A stretch of 64,000 nt of DNA from NCBI RefSeq assembly GCF_022539505.1, contig NC_061509.1:35158334-35222333 (forward strand). The letters run 5' to 3'. The position numbers and the translations under genes are program-made. The stretch is from Lolium rigidum (lineage: Eukaryota > Streptophyta > Magnoliopsida > Poales > Poaceae). The notes under the pieces are model-generated. The model ran no database searches. It was given only the letters and a program-made list of their open reading frames with translations, and had not been told where the DNA came from. Position 1 is the stretch's first letter; each line of letters begins with the position of its first letter. Positions 29,894 to 41,507 of the stretch are shown here, piece after piece.

Positions 29894-32800
29894 CTTCTCT
29901 GTGCCGTAGCCATGGAGAATCTTCATCATTTAGCAAGATGCTAGGATCAATTTTCACCGTGAAAGGCGGAATTTCTTTAAACTTATTATAATCTTCTAAC
30001 ATGTCTGTCTTGTCGTCCACTCCCACGATGTTTCTTTTCCCCGAAAGAACTATGTGGCGCTTTGGCTCCTCGGTTGATGTATTCTTTTGTTGATTTCTTT
30101 TTCTCGGTTTGCTAGACATGTTCTTCACGTAGAAAACTTGAGCCACCTCGTTGGCTAGGACGAATGGCTCGTCCATGTACGCAAGATTGTTGAGATCCAC
30201 TGTTGTCATACCGTACGTATCGTCTACCTGTACACCGCTGAGCTTCACCCATTTGCACCGAAACAAAGGGACCTTAAAAGTAGGTCCATAGTCTAGTTCC
30301 CATATCTCCTCTATGTACCCATAATATGTGGTGGTCTACCCATTCTCGTCTTTTGCATCGAACCGGACACCACTGTTTTGGTTGGTGCTCTTTTTATCTT
30401 GGACGATCGTGTAAAATGTATTCCCATTTATCTCGTACCCTTGGAATGTACATATGTTTGAAGATGGTAACCTGGCCAACAAGTACAGCTGCTCTACGAC
30501 AGTGGTGTCACTCATGAGATGTCTTTGCAACCAATTGCGGAAGGTATTCATGTGTTGACGTGTAATCAAGGACTCGGGCTGGCCCGGGTTTATTTCTCGT
30601 ACAACATTCTTGTGTATCTCGATGTACGGAGCCACCAACCTGGAATTGTATAAAACTGTGTAGTGTGCTTGATTGAAAGAAAGCTTGTCCTCGCACACCG
30701 TAGATTTCCTTCCTAGTGTGCCTTTTCTAGTCAGCCTCCCCTCATACCGAGATTCAAGAACACCAATCGGCTTAAGGTCAGGAAGAAAGTCAACACAAAA
30801 CTCAATGACCTCCTCCGTTTCGTAGCCCTTTGAGATACTTCCTTCTAGCCTAGCGCGGTTATGAACATATTTCTTTAAGACTCCCATGAACCTCTCGAAC
30901 GGGAACATATTGTGTAGAAATACAGGACCGATAATTCTAATCTCTTCAAATAGGTGAACGAGGAGGTGCGTCATAATATTGAAGAAGGATGGTGGGAACA
31001 ACATCTCGAAGCTGACAAGACATTCGACCACATCAACCTGTAGCCCTGACAAAGTTTCTGGATCCATTACCTTCTGAGAAATTGCGTTGAGGAATGCACA
31101 TATCTTCACAATGGCTAGTCGAACATTTTCTGGTAGAAGTCCCCTCAATGCAACCGGAAGCAATTGTGTCATAAGCACGTGACGGTCATGGGACTTTAGG
31201 TTCTGGAATTTTTTTCTCCTTCATATTTACTATTCCCTTTATATTCGACGAGAAACCGGACGGAACCTTGATACTCGAATAGGGCTTCAAAAAAGATTTC
31301 CTTCTCTTCTTTGGTAAGAGCGTAGCTGGCAGGCCCTTCAAACTCCCCTGGATGATTGCCGTCTCGTCCTTTATGATGTTGATGGTCCTCTCGTGCTTCT
31401 GTTGTATCTTTAGTCTTCCCATACACGCCCAGGAAACTTAGAATATTCACACAAAGATTCTTGGTCAGGTGCATCACGTCGATTGCGGAGCGGACTTCCA
31501 AGACTTTCCAATATTCTAGCTCCCAAAAATAGGTTTCTTCTTCCACATGGGCGCGTGTCCTTCAGCTTCTTTCGGAACAGGTCGACTGCCTGGACCCTTT
31601 CCGAAGATAACATTTAAATCCTTGACCATGTCAAATACATCAGCACCACTACGGGAGACAGGCTTCGGATGGGTTTCTGCCTCGCCATTGAAATGCTTTC
31701 CTTTTTTCCTTAAGGCATGCCTGCGCGGAAGAAAACGGCGATTGTACGGGTACACATTTTTCCTACTTTTTCCCAAATATTTACTTTCTGTCTCATCTAA
31801 ATAGTGTGTGCATGCATTGTATCCCTTGTTCGTCTGTCCTGAAATGTTACTAAGAGCAGGCCAATCATTGGTGGTTACGAATAGCAACGCTCGTAGGTCA
31901 AATTCTTGCTCGGTGTGCTCATCCCACACACGTACACCTGGTTCGGCCCACAACTCCAAAAGTTCATCAACTAATGGCCTTAGGTACACATCAATGTCGT
32001 TGCCGGGTTGCTTTGGGCCTTGGATAAGCACTGGCATCATAATGAACTTCCGCTTCATGCACAACCAAGGAGGAAGGTTGTAGATACATAGAGTCACGGG
32101 CAGGTGCTGTGATTGCAGCTCTGCTCCCCAAAAGGATTCATGCCATCCGTACTTAGACCAAACCATAAGTTCCTTGCCTCACCCGCAAAATCCGGGAACT
32201 CTCTCTCGATGTTTCTCCACCGCCGACCATCGGCGGGGTGCCTCAACATCGCGTCTTTCTTACGTTCTTCCATGTGCCATCGCAACAACCGGCATGCTCT
32301 TTGTTTCTCGAACAAACGTTTCAACCGTGGTATTATAGTAGCATACCACATCACCTTCGCAGAACCCTCTTCCTAGGTGGCTCGCCCTCAACATCACCGA
32401 GGTCATCTCTTTTGATCTTATACCGCAATGCACTGCATATCGGGCATTTATTCAAATTCTCGCACTTCTCACCGCGGTAGAGGATACAGTCATTAATGCA
32501 TGCATGTATCTTCTGCACATCTAATCCTAGAGGGCAGAGAAGCTTCTTTGTTTCATACGTACTGGCGGGCAATTCTTTCTTTCTTGGAAACAGCTTCTTT
32601 AATATTATCAGCAATTTTTCAAATCCCGAGTCAGTCACACCGGCCTCTGTCTTCCATTTCAGCAATTCCAATATGCTACCCAGCTTTCTCTGCCCATCTT
32701 CACAACCTGGGTACAACAATTTTTGGTGGTCCTCTAACATCTTATCGAACTGCAACCTCTCCTTATCTGTGCCACAGTCTCTCCTTGCATCAGAAATGGC

Positions 32801-33185
32801 CCGACGAAGATCATCATCACCAGGATCATCTGGTGCCCGTTCTTCACCTCCTTCTTCTTCATTGTCTTCCATTGCAGTATCATCGTATTCAGAGAACATA
32901 GATCGGTATTGGTCATCGTTATCTTCTTCTTCATCGCCGTCTTCCATCATAACCCCTTCTTCTCCGTGCTTGGTCCAAACATTATAGCCGACATGAATCC
33001 GAACCGAAGCGGTGGCTCGAATGTCTCTTGAGCAAGAGTAATTCTTCTCATTCTTACATTTCAGACATGGACAACAAATAAAACCTTGCTTCGACTTGTT
33101 GGCCTCGGCCACAAGCGAGGAAAGATTTCACGCCCTCTCTGAAAGCGGGATCACATCGGTTACCATACATCCATGGATGACTCAT
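29817..33185 (-). pseudogene. TNP2-type CACTA transposase, copy B, near complete with frameshifts
   Basis: Start at MSHPWMYGNRCDPAF (33185). The frame breaks within 90 bp, then continues as the Transpos_assoc-like region (CPCLKCKNEKNYSC) and an acidic stretch. The Transposase_21 core follows: GLSTDGMNPFG (about 32160), QPGNDIDVYLRPLVDELLEL (about 31985) and AIDVMHLTKNLCVN (about 31470). The DUF4218-like part (FPPSFFNIMTHLLVHL) and the DUF4216-like part (GYEINGNTFYTI) lie in a 280-codon frame (31178-30336), and the C-terminus is at 30266-29817. At least six frame changes separate these blocks. The acidic core residues and the overall length match the family, so this decayed recently from a full-length copy. 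It would cut and join CACTA ends in the nucleus. It shares orientation with the accessory and Ulp1-type genes. Confidence 0.85.
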
Positions 33186-33444
33186 CTGCATCATAAGTAC
33201 AATTATGTATCAGATGCAATCACCATGCTAAAATTAGTATTGTGCGGACTATGTATACGAGAAAATAGTTGCTAACCTTTTAGGATCAAAAAGAGGAGAA
33301 ATCTTATCAAATAAAATCAAGTGGCATCCTCACAAACATTTCATCAAACACCTCTTGTGCATATGAAGAAAAAAAGAGCTAGCATAAACCTCCACCTTTC
33401 ACCACCAAGGAAAAAAATGTAGGGAGGTGGGGGGGGGGCTGGCT

Positions 33445-33454
33445 GTATATATAA
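33445..33454 (-). promoter_or_regulatory. TATA box for transposase B
   Basis: tatatataaa on the plus strand (tttatatata on the minus) about 260 bp upstream of the transposase start, next to the subterminal repeats. Confidence 0.55.
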
Positions 33455-33466
33455 AGGCCTGGACCG

Positions 33467-33693
33467 TTTGTCGCGGGCCGTACCACGACCTGCGACAAAG
33501 GGGTGCCAGCAGGCCGCGGCCAGCCTCAGACCCCTTTTGTCGCGGGTCGTGGTATGGCCCGCGACAAAAGGCCGCGACAAAATGCCCAGAGCCATTCAGC
33601 TGGTTTCGTGGCGACGTGGCTGAGCCATTTGTCGCGGCTCCGAGACGCGGTCGCGACAAAAGGCTTGTACGAAAGCCCCGTTTTCCACTAGTG
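33467..33693. repeat. Right subterminal repeats and TIR of CACTA-B
   Basis: Inverted pairs of gtttgtcgcggg with cctgcgacaaag, and ttttgtcgcggg with cccgcgacaaaag, ending in ttttccactagtg. Confidence 0.9.
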
Positions 33694-34456
33694 TGTATCG
33701 AAGTGGGGTAACATTGTTTTCAAAACCGGACAACGACACTAAAACTATAGACATCCATGATTAATCGAGTCAACTTCTTTTGTTATATTGTGTTTTCAGT
33801 TTCCTCCCACATCTCTAACATAGAACCCAGTGGTATCCCAGCATAGTTTAGCTAATTATTTTTCTTTTGGCAAGGGATAGCTAGGCTTGTTTTGCTTCAC
33901 TCTTTTGGAGTTTTGCTTCAAAATCATCAAGGGCTAACATGGTTCAGTACCCTTCATAGTCTTAATTACAAAGAGGTACTTGGTGATCTCAACTTTTGAT
34001 GTTTTTTAAGTTTGGAGGAGAGTGGGTTATACTATAGCAAACACCGCTTGTTTATCGTTAATAATGTTGATGGAGCTTATCACACAATTGTATCAGACTT
34101 GGTCATTACTATTGTGAAGTGTGATCGAATCCAACACATGGACTACACGAATTACCTATGGAATATTCCTTCATATAAACTCAATGAAAACATTAGTCTA
34201 TAGGGATTGTCATTAATTATCAAAAATACACATAGGGGCAATGTACCCTTACAGTGGTGGCGTGTGGACACTGGATCCGTACACGAACGACCGAGTCATC
34301 TTCCGTTGGTGGCACGTCTCCGATGATGGTGTCCAGGTCGGGACGAGGACAGCCGGTTGCTTTGGTGGCCGTTATTAGCTTCGAGAAGCCAACGGGGCGG
34401 CGTGTGGCGCTTCCTCCTCGGGAGAAGGCGCGATGCTGCAGAGATGGAGCCCAATG
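33694..34456. other. Spacer between CACTA-B and CACTA-E
   Basis: 33694-34250 is AT-rich and resembles decayed retrotransposon tail sequence (aaaatacacataggggcaat). 34251-34456 is GC-richer with a short open plus-strand stretch (WWHVSDDGVQVGTRTAGC) that I cannot assign. Confidence 0.4.
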
Positions 34457-34672
34457 CCACTAGTAGAAAAACGCACATTCGTACCGGTTCCAGAGGGCCA
34501 TTCGTACCGGTTTCGCAACCGGTATAAAAAATCCGGTACAAAAGCCCCCCCCCTTTCGTACCGGTTCCTTACAAACCGGTATTAAAGGGGCCTCCACGTG
34601 GGCCACCAGGAGAGCTCAGGGCCAGGGAGCTTTGGTACCGGTTTGTAATACGAACCGGTACCAAAGGTTTCC
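34457..34672. repeat. Left TIR and subterminal repeats of CACTA-E
   Basis: Inverted pairs of ttcgtaccggtt with aaccggta(t/c), and tttggtaccggttt with accggtaccaaagg. Confidence 0.9.
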
Positions 34673-35001
34673 ACCCGCGGCAGAGAAAATGCATGAATCT
34701 CTGCCGCGGCAGGGTTTAGGGTTTTTGGAGGGTTTAGGGTATCGGAGCGTTTCATATCGCGTCGATGCACCAGAAACGCGTTTGGGTTTACGCAGTACAT
34801 GAAGATCAAGGTGATGCATATCAAGTTGGTCCATATAATATAACACACATGTAATTGCATAAGATCGCAAATTAAGTAGTACATGCATGAAGATCGATCT
34901 TCATGCATAGTGGTACTCTCCGAGGCGTACTCTATATATGTCTATTACATGCATGTAGCATAGTGGTACTCTGACTCAAACTATATGTAACATGTACATC
35001 T

Positions 35002-38000
35002 TCATTCATAGTGGTACTCTGCGAATGGTGGTAAGACGTCCCGAAGGAAAAATCCCGCCAATTCCTCGCCTATTGCTATGAAGCGGTCCTCGATTGAGAT
35101 CTTGTTCCGCTTTCTTGCCAACTATAAAAGAATAAGATACAAATGAATACATGAGCTATGTGTGTGTATATATATATATATCAAATCACAATCAAACAAC
35201 TATTACTGAAACTCAGCAGAACTTATGATAAGAAAATAAATTTGTGAATATTGTTTTCGTACCTCTTTATTTCTTTCATTATTCATTCTCTCGCTGACAA
35301 TTCTGTGGATGTACTCGCAAAGCGTAGAATCCACGAGAGATCAGTCCCTTGTGGTTGTTGCGGGCATTTCTTTACAAGAATATAATTCAATCAAACAATA
35401 GTCAAGTATGATAAATGTGTGTGGACCTAGGTAGTACTACTTACTTTCGCACGCCATCGCAGCTTCGGTTGCCATTCATGGGACTTATCTTCCTTGATGA
35501 AAGTTTCCCATACGCTGCCCGACAAAAGAAAATGCATAAAAGAGTTATCAATTAGTTGATAGCAGGAAATTAACGAAACAAACCGATAAGAATTGAAATT
35601 ACCTTCCGAGCATAAGAAAACAAGACTTGTATAGTTCTGAATTTTTGCTTAGTGAGTCAAAGACTTCAACTTCTCCATCGTACATTTTGATGACGAGAAG
35701 AATATAGTGAAACCTACGCACATTTAAATATGTAGTGTCATATATATAAGTCATCAGTTAAAATTTTGACATACGGTGAGCAAAATATAATGTGTTATAA
35801 GACAGTAAGACTCACTGGAAGTTGTAAGGCCAAATTATTAGCCTTTTGTCACGTTGACGCTTCAAAAACCTTAGCAAAGTCTCCGGTGTATCCTTGTTAT
35901 AGAGGGGTTCTTCTATGGTTCTAACATGCGTTGTGTCCGGGTCAATGAACCCAATGTTCGTGATTTCATCCCTTTTGCATTCGAGCATCTTCGATCTGCA
36001 TAATATAGCGCACAAAAGATTATAATTTGCAGATAATGAACGAGCTGAGCTAAAGACTTGTCAAATTAAATAAATCACTTACGAGACAATAGCAAGCGAT
36101 GATAGATTTGTCGAGGGCCCGGAGATTGTATAGCTGGAAAAGCTCGTTGAAGTCAACGGTCACACAGTATTCCTGGAAGTAGTGCTCTTCCCTAACTCGC
36201 ACCATGATACTCTCGGTCCCTCCCTTTGAGGCATTAAGGTACCACGAATGCAAGTTACGCATACATGTTGGTAGCTTCCTGAGATTCTCGACCAAATCTT
36301 TCCCTTGAACAAATTGATATGCTCGTTCAGCGAAGGCGTAATCGGTTGTGTTTTGTAGAGAACTTTGAACGGCCTTCCCGTCAAACACCTTCAGAGGGGG
36401 GACCGATTGAACGGGTTGTTGTCCGAGCTGGTAGACTTGGTGTATCCCTTTTATCTCCTTGATACCCGATTGAACAGGTTTTGTCGCCTCGATCATCTGG
36501 TCATATGACCTTTCAATAGAACGCCTATAGTCAGATAGCGGCGATGGTACAGGGTCATATAGATTCTCAACGGTACGCACAACTTTCACCCTATCTAGTG
36601 TCTTCTCAAAAGGTATCTCTGGCGTTTTCTTAGCAAAAAAGGATTTCAGCTCGGACTCAACGGTTTCCCTGTTTTCCTCTTCACTTTTTTCCCAAGGTAA
36701 CTTCTCAATGGGCGGCTGTGGTTTCTCCATTCTAGATCTCTTCCTAGGCGGCGTACCGTTCCGCTTAACGGGCGCTGTCTTACGCGGAGGATCTCGAGAT
36801 GGTGGACTCACGTTGGGGTCCCTCTCAGGTAGGTGTGGACTTGGCTGCTCATGAGGACTGCTACCAGGAGGAGTCGATGGCATTTGCTGCTCATGTGGAC
36901 CGCTACCACGAGGAGTCGGTGGCCTTTGCAAAAGGACGATGTATTTCTTCGGCCATAGGGCGAAACCGTGCTTGACATCGGCCAGTGTCCTCTCATCGTC
37001 ACCTCTAGGAATATCAAGCTCCACTGCTTCAAAACCCGAAACAACTTCATCCACCCCGACACGAACACAGCCAGGTGCAATGGGCATATGATGGTGCATT
37101 GCTCCATCTTCACTTGGGTAAACATAGCCGACCGCCACCTTAACAGACGCGGTCCTGAATAACATATGTAGCTCGCAATCTGTCTTCTCCGTGACATAAT
37201 CCACGGGGTAGCTTCCTCCACATCCGTCAAGATGCGAGGAACCCACACTGCTTCTTCGCTGAGATGGGGCAGCATCGGCTTGAGGATCGTGTAGAAGCAG
37301 CTGCTGATCAGGTGCCCTCTGATTTCTCTCAAGCGCCTCCACCCTATTTAATAATTCCGCTACAATGTCCGCCTCCTTCTTCTTCTTTCGCGAACGGCTT
37401 CTATAAGTGTCAGCGCTGTCCAGCCACGCTTCCTTCATGGTGAGACCTGGGCGAGCTCGTACCCGTCCAACGTGTTCAGGATTCCCGCAGCGAGTGTCGG
37501 CTCGTCATTCTCTCTATCGGGAGTGTACTCTCCCTTTCTAACCTTTTCAATTGCCTCCACAAGCTTCGGTACGATTGCCTCAATTTTTTCCTTCCATTTT
37601 CCCTGCGCAACGATCAGCCCTGTCTTTGGGTCCAACCCTGCCCCATGCGCAAACAACCGGAACTTGGACCGTTCGAGGCCGGTCCCATGTCCGTGGAGTG
37701 ATTCCTGCATCCATCGGTTTATTTTCAAACGCTGTCCACTTCGGAATGGCAGTCTTGTAGCCACCTGACCCCAAATGATGCCAAAGTTTCTTCTTTGAAG
37801 CATTTTTCATATTTGTGACCGATCAGGACACAAAAGTAGACGATTGCTTATACCTCTTAAATGCAGGCCAGTGATCTTTTATCTTCACTAGATTATCATC
37901 GAATACTGGATCTTCATTCTTATATTTGTCCCATAAATTTTTCTTCCAGGTTTGGAATTGTATGGCCATCTTCTTCCATGTCCATTCCCTGACTTTATTC

Positions 38001-38598
38001 TTACGGCCTTCCGTCATGTCTTCCGGTAGGCTGAATCGTGTCGATAGACTATCCCAAAGAAAAATTTCATCGCGTCGTTGACATAACTAGCTTCGGTCCC
38101 CGCTTTCTTCGGCTTATGCCACTCTTGAATGCTGATCGGTACATGGTCCCTAACAAGAACTCCGGCTTGATTTGTAAATTTGCGGCGAGTGCTCTTTGGG
38201 ATGCTCCGGTTCACCATTAGCCTTAAATGCCGTGAGGGCTAACCTGCCCTCGCCCTTTAGCACTTTCGTCGGGCCTCGTTTTGTTTTAACAGACTTGCTC
38301 GATGATCCAGAAGGCTAAAAGAAAAAATTATTCGTTAATAAGTGCAATACAAATAAATGAATGCATCTACGGATGAACATAGACTTGATACATAAATATA
38401 CACCTCGCCGGAGTTTGTTATGGACACTTCGTTGTCTCTTCTAATTTGTTCAGACTCAAGTCCCTCGCCGAAATCATTCAGAAAGTCTTCGAACTCGTTG
38501 TCATCTCCATCGGGTTCCGTACCACGGGCACTCTCATAGATCAATTTCTGCACCGCTTCTTCCCCCTCCTCATCTCGGACGAAGGTGCCGTCCTCCAT
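35002..38598 (-). pseudogene. Transposase_24/Ulp1 protease fusion gene, copy E
   Basis: Starts MEDGTFVRDEEGEEAVQKLI with an acidic first exon. The Transposase_24-like region follows in broken frames (38217-37435): RKFTNQAGVLVRDHVPISIQ, FQTWKKNLWDKYKNEDP, LGSGGYKTAIPKWTAFE, RKGEYTPDRENDE. A long open exon (37438-36050, 462 codons) carries a coiled-coil-like Lys/Glu stretch, a KVAVGYVYP domain and a Pro-rich linker. The Ulp1 domain follows. Splicing 35812 to the next exon gives YNFQFHYILLVI with the catalytic His, then EVEVFDSLS with Asp, both intact. In the Cys exon (about 35340-35270) inserted bases disrupt the expected LCG motif. The last exon ends LRDVLPPFAEYHYE. So His and Asp survive and Cys is lost, the opposite of copies B and D. 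Role in CACTA biology unknown; SUMO removal is inferred from the family. Confidence 0.7.
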
Positions 38599-38856
38599 AC
38601 CTCAATGTCACTACAAAATTAAGAAAGCAATTATTTCATTCATCATATCATGATCATAACAATTCAAATGAAGAAAGCAAAAAACCCTAACGGACCGCCA
38701 CGGACTCGGCTATTTCTCGACCCTAACTCTATGTCGCGGTGGCACCGCCACGGACTCGGCTTGATCATGACTTCATGAGTCGTTTAATTTCTTACGAGTT
38801 GCAGATTTAGAGCTTCTCAATGGATTCGTTTCTATTTTTTCGAGCACCAAAGGTTG

Positions 38857-39449
38857 ATGGGCGGCGGCCACGACATGGGTGGCGGCCACAACGGCGGCGT
38901 GAAGGGGTTCGTGTCGAACCTTGTTGGCGGCAGCAAAGGCCACGGGTACCGGTACGGCCAGCGGGGTCACGACGGCTACGGCAGCAGCTACGGACACGGC
39001 GGCTACGAGCAGGCTAGGGGTACGGCGGCCATGGCCAACAGCACGGCGGGTATGTGCAGCAGGGGCACGACGCCTACGAGCACGGCTACGGCGGCGGGCA
39101 TGTACAACAGCACGGCCACGGGCACGGCCACGAGCACGGCCACGGCCACGGCCACGGGCACGGCCATGGCCACGGCCATGCCGCCGGCCACGGGCACGGC
39201 CATGGCCACGGCCACGGCCACGGCCACGTACAGCAGCACGGCGGCCACGGGCACGGCCACGGGCACGGGCACGGCCATGGGCAAGGCCACGGGCACGGCC
39301 ACGGGCACGGCCATGCCGCCGGCGCCTACCCTCCGCACGGCCACGGGCACGTCCAGCAGCACGGCGGCCACGGGAACGGGCATGCCGCCGGCGCCTACCC
39401 TCCGCACGGCGGCGCGGCATTTCGTCGAACAGGCCACGGGCGTGCGTGA
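38857..39449 (+). pseudogene. Captured glycine/histidine-rich protein gene in CACTA-E
   Basis: ATG at 38857 gives MGGGHDMGGGHNGGVKGFVS, then NLVGGSKGHGYRYGQRGHDG and GGYEQ. After one frame change near 39015 the reading continues as QQGHDAYEHGYGGGHVQQHG and long Gly-His dipeptide runs with HVQQHG and HAAGAYPPHG repeats, to the stop at 39449. The N-terminus and the YPP motifs resemble plant glycine-rich protein A3 / XYPPX-repeat proteins; this assignment is tentative. The Gly-His runs come from an expanded ggccac(gg) repeat. The gene is on the plus strand in the same slot as the AP2 gene in CACTA-B, between the Ulp1-type gene and the palindromes, so it is probably host-derived cargo. Other plus-strand frames over the repeat are shadows. 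Confidence 0.6.
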
Positions 39450-39849
39450 GGGGAGGCCGCCAGCAAGCGCGGCACGGCAGTCGACGCGCGCGCGGGCTCC
39501 TCCCGGCGAGGCGCGCGGCGGCCAGGGAGGCGAGGCGAGGGAGGCGAGGCGAGGGAGGGAGAGGAGGCCGGTCCTCACCTCGGTTGCCGGCGCGGGGAGA
39601 GGTGGAGCGGCGGGCGACGCGGCGACGACGGCGACCCGGCCTGCTCGCTCGCGCGCGACGGTGGCGTGGCGCTGCGGGCAACGGCGACGGCGGCGGCGCG
39701 TGGAGCTTTGGGCGATGGCGACGGCGGCGGCGCGTGGAGCTGCGGGCGGCGGCGCGGGCGACGGCGAGCTCGGGCCTGTGTGCGCGCGGCGGTGCTTGTT
39801 TTTTGGCAAAGTTGGCCACGCGCCTAAGTGTTAACACAGGGGAGGGGCC
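39450..39849. other. GC-rich island of CACTA-E
   Basis: Rich in gaggcgaggcgaggga and ggcgacggcggcggcgcg. It corresponds to the GC islands of CACTA-A and CACTA-B. No protein supported. Confidence 0.5.
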
Positions 39850-39913
39850 TTTGGTACCGGTTGGTACCACCAACCGGTTCGTACCGGTTGGTGGTACCAA
39901 CCGGTACCAAAGG
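39850..39913. repeat. Internal palindrome, tttggtaccgg type
   Basis: tttggtaccggttggtacca and its complement face each other with a second inner pair; nearly the whole 64 bp is palindromic. Same word as the left end of CACTA-E. Confidence 0.9.
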
Positions 39914-40240
39914 TTTTTTTTCGTTTTTCTTTTTCTTTTGTTGTTTCTGTTGTTTTTCTTTTGATGTTTCTTTTTCTTTTATTTTTCTTTTGTGTTGCTT
40001 TTCTTTTCTGTTTCTGTTTCTGTTTCTTTTCTTTTCTATTTATTTTTTCTATTGCTTTTCTTTTCTATTTATTTTTTCTATTGCTTTTCCTTTTCTTTTC
40101 TGTTTCTTTTCTTTTCTATTTTTTTTCTATTTCTTTTCCTTTTCATTTCTGTTTCTTTTCTATTTCTTTTCTATTTCTTTTTTTAATTCGTTTCTATATC
40201 TTTTCTATTTCTTTTCTACTTCTTTTCTTTACTCCCGCCA
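39914..40240. repeat. Pyrimidine-rich microsatellite tract
   Basis: ttttcttttctatttctttt and similar for about 320 bp. Phe/Ser-rich plus-strand ORFs here are artefacts of composition. Confidence 0.9.
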
Positions 40241-40356
40241 CGATTCCGTCCGCGCGGGAAAGTTTCCCGCCCCGACGTCGCGCGGGAAACTTTCCCGCCA
40301 CGACGCCGCGCGTGGGAGAAAAAAGGCGAGAAAGAAAGGGCGGGAATAAAATTTTA

Positions 40357-40939
40357 TTACGATTGAACTCGAATTAAAAGTACATGGCCAGATTTGACTG
40401 TTGGAGTCATTCGGTCATACTCGTGCCTAGCCCTATAGTAGTCGCCACTGTAGTCATCGTAGTCGCCGTCATCATCGTCGCTGGCATCGGGGTCGCGGTA
40501 GTCCAACCTCGGCGGGAGAGCACGCGTGGGCTGGGACTGAGGGTAGCGCAGGCGGGGGCCACGGTAGGCCATGACGCCCTGGAGAGTCCGGCCGCGCCAC
40601 CACGGCCCGACGGCCGGCCTCGTTGAAGTTCGAAGGAGGCGGGCCGCCCTCCTCGTGCACGGCAAGCGCCCTCTCACGCCGATTGATGAAGAAGCTTTCC
40701 CAAGTCGGGCTGTAGTCGGGATGCCACCGGGGATTCCTCCGCTGCTGCGGCGTGAGCTCGAAGTAGTAGTGGTTCGTGATGGCCATCTCGCGCACCACAC
40801 CTAGAGGGACCGGAGGGACCGGTACGCCTCCGACGCTCGGCAACCAGCCGGTCGGGACGCGGTACCCCGGCGGGCAGGGGTAGTTCGAGGCGCAAAGCGC
40901 CTCCGCCTCCCGGGGGGTTAGAGATACGATGGATGCCAT
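40357..40939 (-). pseudogene. CACTA accessory gene, copy E, one frameshift
   Basis: ATG at 40939 (MASIVSLTPREAEALCASNY). It aligns with the intact copy through CPPGYRVPTGW, AITNHYYFELTPQQRRNPRW and FFINRRERALAVHEEGGPPP. Near 40610 a frame change moves the rest (GRTLQGVMAYRGPRLRYPQ and the acidic DASDDDDGDYDDYSGDYYRA) to another frame. The family stop after EYD is lost and the frame runs on to 40357. Conservation of the protein, with an acidic Tyr-rich tail in all copies, argues that it was once under selection. Confidence 0.75.
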
Positions 40940-41004
40940 GGGAGAGAATGATGAGGTTTGCGAGATATGAGTCTAGATGTGATATGTAAATGGAGGCCAA
41001 GCCT

Positions 41005-41105
41005 ACATATATATAGTGAAAAAATGGCGGGATGACGGAGGCGGAAAGACAGAGGCGGGAACCGGTGGAAAGCGCGGGAAGAAAATAGGCGGGAACGCAA
41101 TGGCG
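41005..41105 (-). promoter_or_regulatory. Promoter of accessory gene E with E2F-like motifs
   Basis: TATA-like tatatatag near 41006-41014 (plus-strand view) with aatggcggga, ggcgggaa, gcgcgggaag and ggcgggaac upstream on the minus strand. A second gcgggaaa/tttcccgcc group lies at 40253-40300. Confidence 0.4.
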
Positions 41106-41113
41106 CGGCAAAC

Positions 41114-41333
41114 CTTTAGTACCGGCTGGTGGGTGCAACCGGTACTAAAGGTAGTTTTTCTGTCATGTAACAAAACTGTCGGTGGGATAAGGACGCGTGG
41201 GTAACCTTTAGTACCGGCTGGTGGGTGCAACCGGTACTAAAGGTGGTTTTCTGTCATGTAACAAAACTGTCGGTGGGATAAGGACGCGTGGGTAACCTCT
41301 AGTACCGGCTGGTGGGTGCAACCGGTACTAAAG
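41114..41333. repeat. Three tandem palindromic units, gtaccgg type
   Basis: Each has (t)t(t/c)tagtaccggctggtgg and gcaaccggtactaaagg, spaced by aaaactgtcggtgggataag and gacgcgtgggtaacc. Period about 86 bp. Homologous to 29154-29281, but with both arms changed from tccngg to taccgg. Confidence 0.9.
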
Positions 41334-41432
41334 GCTGTCGGCGAGGATAAGGACGCCCTGCTCGATGAGATAAAGCATGTAGCGCACGACGCCCTGTCGG
41401 AGGAAGAAGACAAAGTAGAAGCAGCGCCGTGC

Positions 41433-41441
41433 CTATAAAAG
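41433..41441 (+). promoter_or_regulatory. Plus-strand TATA box upstream of the stem-loop cassette (CACTA-E)
   Basis: ctataaaag in gcctataaaaggagcatcga, the same context as 29391 in CACTA-B. Confidence 0.6.
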
Positions 41442-41507
41442 GAGCATCGATACGCCATGGCAAGCAGCTCTACAAGCCAACATGGATGGAGAGTTTCATC
41501 CCCATGG

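Larger units (their letters stand above)
21646..33693 (-). mobile_element. CACTA-B, 12-kb element with both ends and four gene modules
   Basis: Left TIR cactagtggaaaacaggcc at 21646, right TIR ccccgttttccactagtg ending at 33693. Between them lie the Ulp1/Transposase_24 gene (minus), a GC-rich island, an AP2-domain gene (plus), an accessory gene (minus), a hairpin cassette (plus) and TNP2 (minus). The flanking triplets tga and tgt differ at one base, so the 3-bp target duplication is imperfect or mutated. Both ends use tttgtcgcggg palindromes. One internal block (29154-29281) uses a different word, suggesting a composite origin. Confidence 0.85.

Noticed and set aside
38773..39900. 375-codon minus-strand ORF opposite the Gly/His-rich gene
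   Set aside because: Composition artefact of the ggccac repeat; the plus-strand frame has sensible Gly/Tyr/His motifs and a proper start.
39828..40377. Phe/Leu-rich ORFs resembling membrane proteins
   Set aside because: They come from the pyrimidine microsatellite tract; hydrophobicity is a by-product of ttt and ctt codons.
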